A DNA stretch of 6,813 nucleotides from NCBI GenBank assembly GCA_016201355.1, contig JACQCY010000048.1, positions 1-6,813 on the forward strand. The letters run 5' to 3'. This document shows, piece by piece, positions 4,478 to 6,813 of this stretch. The notes beneath the pieces are model-generated. The model worked only from the letters and a program-made list of their open reading frames with translations. It had not been told where the DNA came from and made no database searches. This DNA comes from Candidatus Yonathbacteria bacterium (GTDB lineage: Bacteria > Patescibacteriota > Minisyncoccia > Phycocordibacterales > UBA1550). Both the position numbers and the translations under genes were made by a program. Within the stretch, counting starts at the first letter, position 1. Every line of letters begins with the position of its first letter.

Positions 4478-6591
4478 TACCCCTTTACCACAAACCGTCC
4501 GTAAATATTATTCCCCAAAAGGACAAGAACGAGGAGGAGAAGAACGAGGAGTATCCATCCGAAGAGCGTCGTGGGGAGGAAAGCCCCCGAGCCAAAGAGA
4601 CTTGCGCCAAGAACCGAAGATTTCTCTATCTGTTCTCCGTGCTGTATCACATACGCGACCGCGTCACCCTGCGCGCCGGCACTATTGGTGTAAACCATAT
4701 TGGCGGTTACCACAATGAGCTGTCCCTTGACAATACCCCGGTCCGCGGTAGCTGTTACAAAGACTTCTCCGGTATCGCCTTTTGCGAGAACGCCCACTTC
4801 AATATTGAGCGCATTGTCCGCTTTTGAGATAATTCCTTTATCTGCACTTACGATAGGCATAGACGATGGGAATACAACACGAAGGACAACATCTTTGAGA
4901 TTTTGAGTGCTCTCATTTTTCCAAGTAACACGGTATCCGCGCTGTTCGCCACCGACAATAATCTCTGCGCCACCATCAATCGTAAGCGATACAAGTGATT
5001 TTGTTTCACCTCCAGTCGTTATAATCGTTGTATTTTTTGTTGTTGTATCTTTAGGAATATTGATTACCACCGTATTGTCAACAGGCGCGCTTGCGCTTCC
5101 CGCCGCAACAAAGTTCATAATTGTTCCATATCCTTTTCCGTAAGGATTTTCCGCAACAACACGATAATAGTATATTGTTCCTACGGTAAGCCCCGAGATA
5201 ATGTCAGAGTGTCTAACCGAAGGAAGCGAACCAACATTAAATGTCTGCGTTTTATTTCCCAAATTTGTATTCGTACCCCATTCAAACCATGCATTTGAAG
5301 GCTGATTTGCGGTTGTAAAGACAAGACCATTGAGTTTCGCCTCGCTTCCTGCAAGCTCCGTTGCAAGAAGTGTCGTTGCCGAAGGAGCGGTAGAATACCC
5401 TCCCGTAAGAACATTATTTGAATAACCTGAAGAGAAGGACATAGCGTTGCCGTATACGGTTCCCTGTGAGTTGCGCGCTATGGCGCGGTAGTAGTAGGTT
5501 GTGTTAGGAATAAGTCCGGTTAGTGTTGCGCTATAGTTTGACGCAATGTACCCCTGCGCAAGCTTTTGCGTTTCGTTTCCAAAATTCTGTGAACCTCCCC
5601 ATTCAAACCAGCGAGAAGTATCGGTCGTGCCATTGGGATCAACGAAACCATTGAGTACCGCAAAGTCTCCCGCAGTATCCGCATTGCGCGTACTTACCAA
5701 CGGAAGCGTATTGTAATAATTTCCCCCACCACCGTATGAAGTAAAGAACGAGAGCGTGTTGCCATACACAATTCCTTGAGAAGTCTGCGCTACGGCGCGA
5801 TAATAATAAGTTGTGTTAGCGGAAAGTCCCGAGAGTGTCGCCACAAAGTTTACCGGAGCGGTGCCATAGATATTTTGTGGTGTAGTATTCCCGAGCGATG
5901 CAGTCGTCCCATATTCAAACCATGCGGTTGCAGAAAGACCATTTCCATTTACGAACCCGTTCAAGAGAGCGGAGTTGGTAGTGATATTTGATGCAGTATT
6001 GGTCGTTACTAACGATTGCGTACCACCTGTTCCCGTACCGAACACCTGAAATGCAATCATTAAATTTCCTTGCGTGCTCCATCCGGGAGCGACACTGCCA
6101 ATATTGATCCCCTGTCCCGTGAACGCATTATATCCCGTCTGCCCCAAAGGCAAAGCTTGAGACCCTGAAGTAGTCTGATTTGGACGCCATACGACATTGC
6201 CGTTAAAGCTAATGCTCTGGCTTGAAGAAAGGTTAACGAAAACAGTACCGGAAACCATCGGCGCATTATCCGCAACAACGGTTGCGGTAAATGATTGAAC
6301 GAAACCCGCGCCCGTAGTCTGTGGAGTTACAAAGATGCGCACATTGGTAGCCGTATCAGGACCGGTATTGTGATAATACACAGCAAGATTCAAGGTATCT
6401 CCCGCATCCGCATTTGCTGTCGTTGACCACGACGCGCTCGATAAAGTCGGATTTTTAGTATAATTCCCCACACGAAGTGTCTGAAAATCAAGCGGGTCAT
6501 TATTGAGCGCCGCCGCAAACGAAACCATAGGTACGGCAAAGACCGCTGTTACCGCAATCATCCCCACTATTTCTTTAATAATTTTTTTCAT
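4477..6591 (-). CDS. Secreted, membrane-anchored fibronectin III-like repeat protein
   Basis: This 704-residue protein has a signal peptide at 1-26 (MKKIIKEIVG, hydrophobic core, cleavage near SFA-A). A DUF11/CARDB-like beta domain follows at about 30-190 (GDTLNLAVYYHNTGPDTATNVRI). Three Fn3-like repeats lie at about 192-286, 298-388 and 402-497, each with LNG-V, WFE(Y/W)G, LGN or FGN, TYYYR-(V/I)A and YG (WFEYGT at 224-229, WFEWGG at 328-333, WFEWGT at 435-440). A Thr-rich linker (506-530) leads to a second DUF11-like domain (about 535-650). A hydrophobic segment (674-692) with an 11-residue tail ending RFVVKG anchors the C-terminus. There is no LPXTG or PEP-CTERM motif. Such repeats are common in Patescibacteria surface proteins; adhesion or cell-envelope structure is inferred, and the ligand is unknown. 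The start is the ATG at 6589-6591: a TTG nine codons upstream lies in a hairpin and would precede the signal peptide. No SD is visible. It is followed by a terminator, so it is probably monocistronic. Confidence 0.88.
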   Translation of the reverse strand: MKKIIKEIVGMIAVTAVFAVPMVSFAAALNNDPLDFQTLRVGNYTKNPTLSSASWSTTANADAGDTLNLAVYYHNTGPDTATNVRIFVTPQTTGAGFVQSFTATVVADNAPMVSGTVFVNLSSSQSISFNGNVVWRPNQTTSGSQALPLGQTGYNAFTGQGINIGSVAPGWSTQGNLMIAFQVFGTGTGGTQSLVTTNTASNITTNSALLNGFVNGNGLSATAWFEYGTTASLGNTTPQNIYGTAPVNFVATLSGLSANTTYYYRAVAQTSQGIVYGNTLSFFTSYGGGGNYYNTLPLVSTRNADTAGDFAVLNGFVDPNGTTDTSRWFEWGGSQNFGNETQKLAQGYIASNYSATLTGLIPNTTYYYRAIARNSQGTVYGNAMSFSSGYSNNVLTGGYSTAPSATTLLATELAGSEAKLNGLVFTTANQPSNAWFEWGTNTNLGNKTQTFNVGSLPSVRHSDIISGLTVGTIYYYRVVAENPYGKGYGTIMNFVAAGSASAPVDNTVVINIPKDTTTKNTTIITTGGETKSLVSLTIDGGAEIIVGGEQRGYRVTWKNESTQNLKDVVLRVVFPSSMPIVSADKGIISKADNALNIEVGVLAKGDTGEVFVTATADRGIVKGQLIVVTANMVYTNSAGAQGDAVAYVIQHGEQIEKSSVLGASLFGSGAFLPTTLFGWILLVLLLLVLVLLGNNIYGRFVVKG

Positions 6592-6637
6592 ATAATTTTG
6601 AGAAATTATGTCGCGCAATCGTCCATTAAAGCGCGAC
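6592..6637 (-). promoter_or_regulatory. Two adjacent hairpins in the leader of the Fn3 protein gene
   Basis: ATAATTT/AAATTAT (6592-6598/6603-6609, loop TGAG) ends exactly at the start codon. GTCGCGC/GCGCGAC (6610-6616/6631-6637, 14-base loop) follows directly upstream. Both stems are perfect 7 bp. They occupy the place where an SD would be, and no SD is seen. They may be a translation-control structure, or a 5' stabiliser of the mRNA. Confidence 0.5.
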
Positions 6638-6655
6638 GCTATTTTTAATGTTTAT

Positions 6656-6696
6656 TAGGTCCATTCTCTTAATATTGAGAATAGACCTATTTTCAA
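6656..6696 (-). promoter_or_regulatory. Likely promoter with overlapping inverted repeat, upstream of Fn3 gene
   Basis: On the minus strand TTGAAA (6691-6696; 5 of 6 to the -35 consensus) and TATTAA (6669-6674; 4 of 6 to the -10) are separated by 16 bases. This would give a start near 6662 and a leader of about 70 nt. An inverted repeat AGGTCCATTCTC/GAGAATAGACCT (6657-6668/6677-6688, one mismatch) straddles the -10, suitable for a dimeric repressor. The regulator is unknown and not in the window. Confidence 0.4.
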
Positions 6697-6728
6697 ATCT
6701 TCGACATAGAGTCAAAAACTTGAAAATG

Positions 6729-6763
6729 GTGGAACACGGGGATGAAAATACACCGTGTTCCAC
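6729..6763 (-). terminator. Hairpin after the right-edge gene
   Basis: GTGGAACACGG (6729-6739) and CCGTGTTCCAC (6753-6763) form a perfect 11-bp stem with a 13-base loop. It sits 8 bases after the stop codon at 6772-6774. On the minus strand it is followed by CATTTTCAAGTTTTTG, which is U-rich but not a pure run, so terminator function is likely but not certain. Confidence 0.5.
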
Positions 6764-6771
6764 AAGAGGAT

Positions 6772-6813
6772 TTACGGATAATACGGCACTGGCCCACCGA
6801 TGCCAGGGCTTCC
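6772..6813 (-). CDS. C-terminal 13 codons of an unidentified upstream gene
   Basis: Reading the minus strand from the window edge gives GSPGIGGPVPYYP and a TAA (6772-6774). The Gly/Pro-rich tail is natural for the disordered end of a protein. The hairpin beginning 8 bases after the stop supports a real gene end here. Another frame stays open further but crosses that hairpin. The family cannot be named from 13 residues. Its position directly upstream, on the same strand as the Fn3 protein, would fit another envelope protein, but that is a guess. Confidence 0.45.
   Translation of the reverse strand, partial: GSPGIGGPVPYYP

Noticed and set aside
6592..6618. TTG start nine codons upstream for the Fn3 protein
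   Set aside because: It would put charged residues before a complete signal peptide that begins MKKIIKE, and the codons lie in the leader hairpins.
6729..6763. Possible CRISPR repeat (palindromic GTGGAACACGG unit)
   Set aside because: Only one copy is present with no spacer-repeat periodicity and no cas gene.

Overview
The window looks like a piece of a small bacterial genome of Patescibacteria (Candidate Phyla Radiation, probably a Parcubacteria-like lineage). This is inferred from a compact PolA without a 3'-5' exonuclease domain, a short divergent HolA, a secreted protein with WFEYG-type fibronectin III-like repeats and a C-terminal membrane anchor, and AT-rich gaps filled with short repeats. 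The standard code fits all genes. No tool or database was available, so taxonomy and family calls rest on motif recognition.

Layout. Positions 1-123 hold the 3' end of a plus-strand DDE transposase. Positions 124-527 contain no convincing gene. They carry an extended -10 promoter-like sequence, several small hairpins, a strong hairpin terminator (410-440) and a loop-less 64-bp perfect palindrome (467-530) that overlaps the stop codon of the next gene. All remaining genes are on the minus strand. In transcription order they are: the last 13 codons of an unidentified gene at the right edge (6772-6813); a secreted, membrane-anchored Fn3-repeat protein (4477-6591); a bidirectional terminator flanked by inverted 7-bp repeat arrays; tsaE (3862-4338); polA (1391-3745); and holA (528-1274).

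Function. tsaE-polA-holA is a same-strand housekeeping cluster. It covers tRNA t6A37 modification (TsaE), gap filling and primer removal (Pol I), and clamp loading for the replicative polymerase (Pol III delta). The cluster is bounded by the terminator at 4392-4427 and the palindrome at 467-530. The Fn3 protein is a separate unit with its own likely promoter and a structured, SD-less leader.

The main unexplained signal is in the gaps. The polA-holA gap is almost entirely one long inverted repeat. Its outer sequence recurs, inverted and with one mismatch in 23 bases, in the tsaE-polA gap. Period-7 DNA repeats (GAATRTN and ATTTAAA) sit beside the tsaE gene on both sides and form its last codons. 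Together these suggest small palindromic or heptameric intergenic elements accumulating between housekeeping genes. I did not find a defence system, CRISPR array or RNA gene that I can name.
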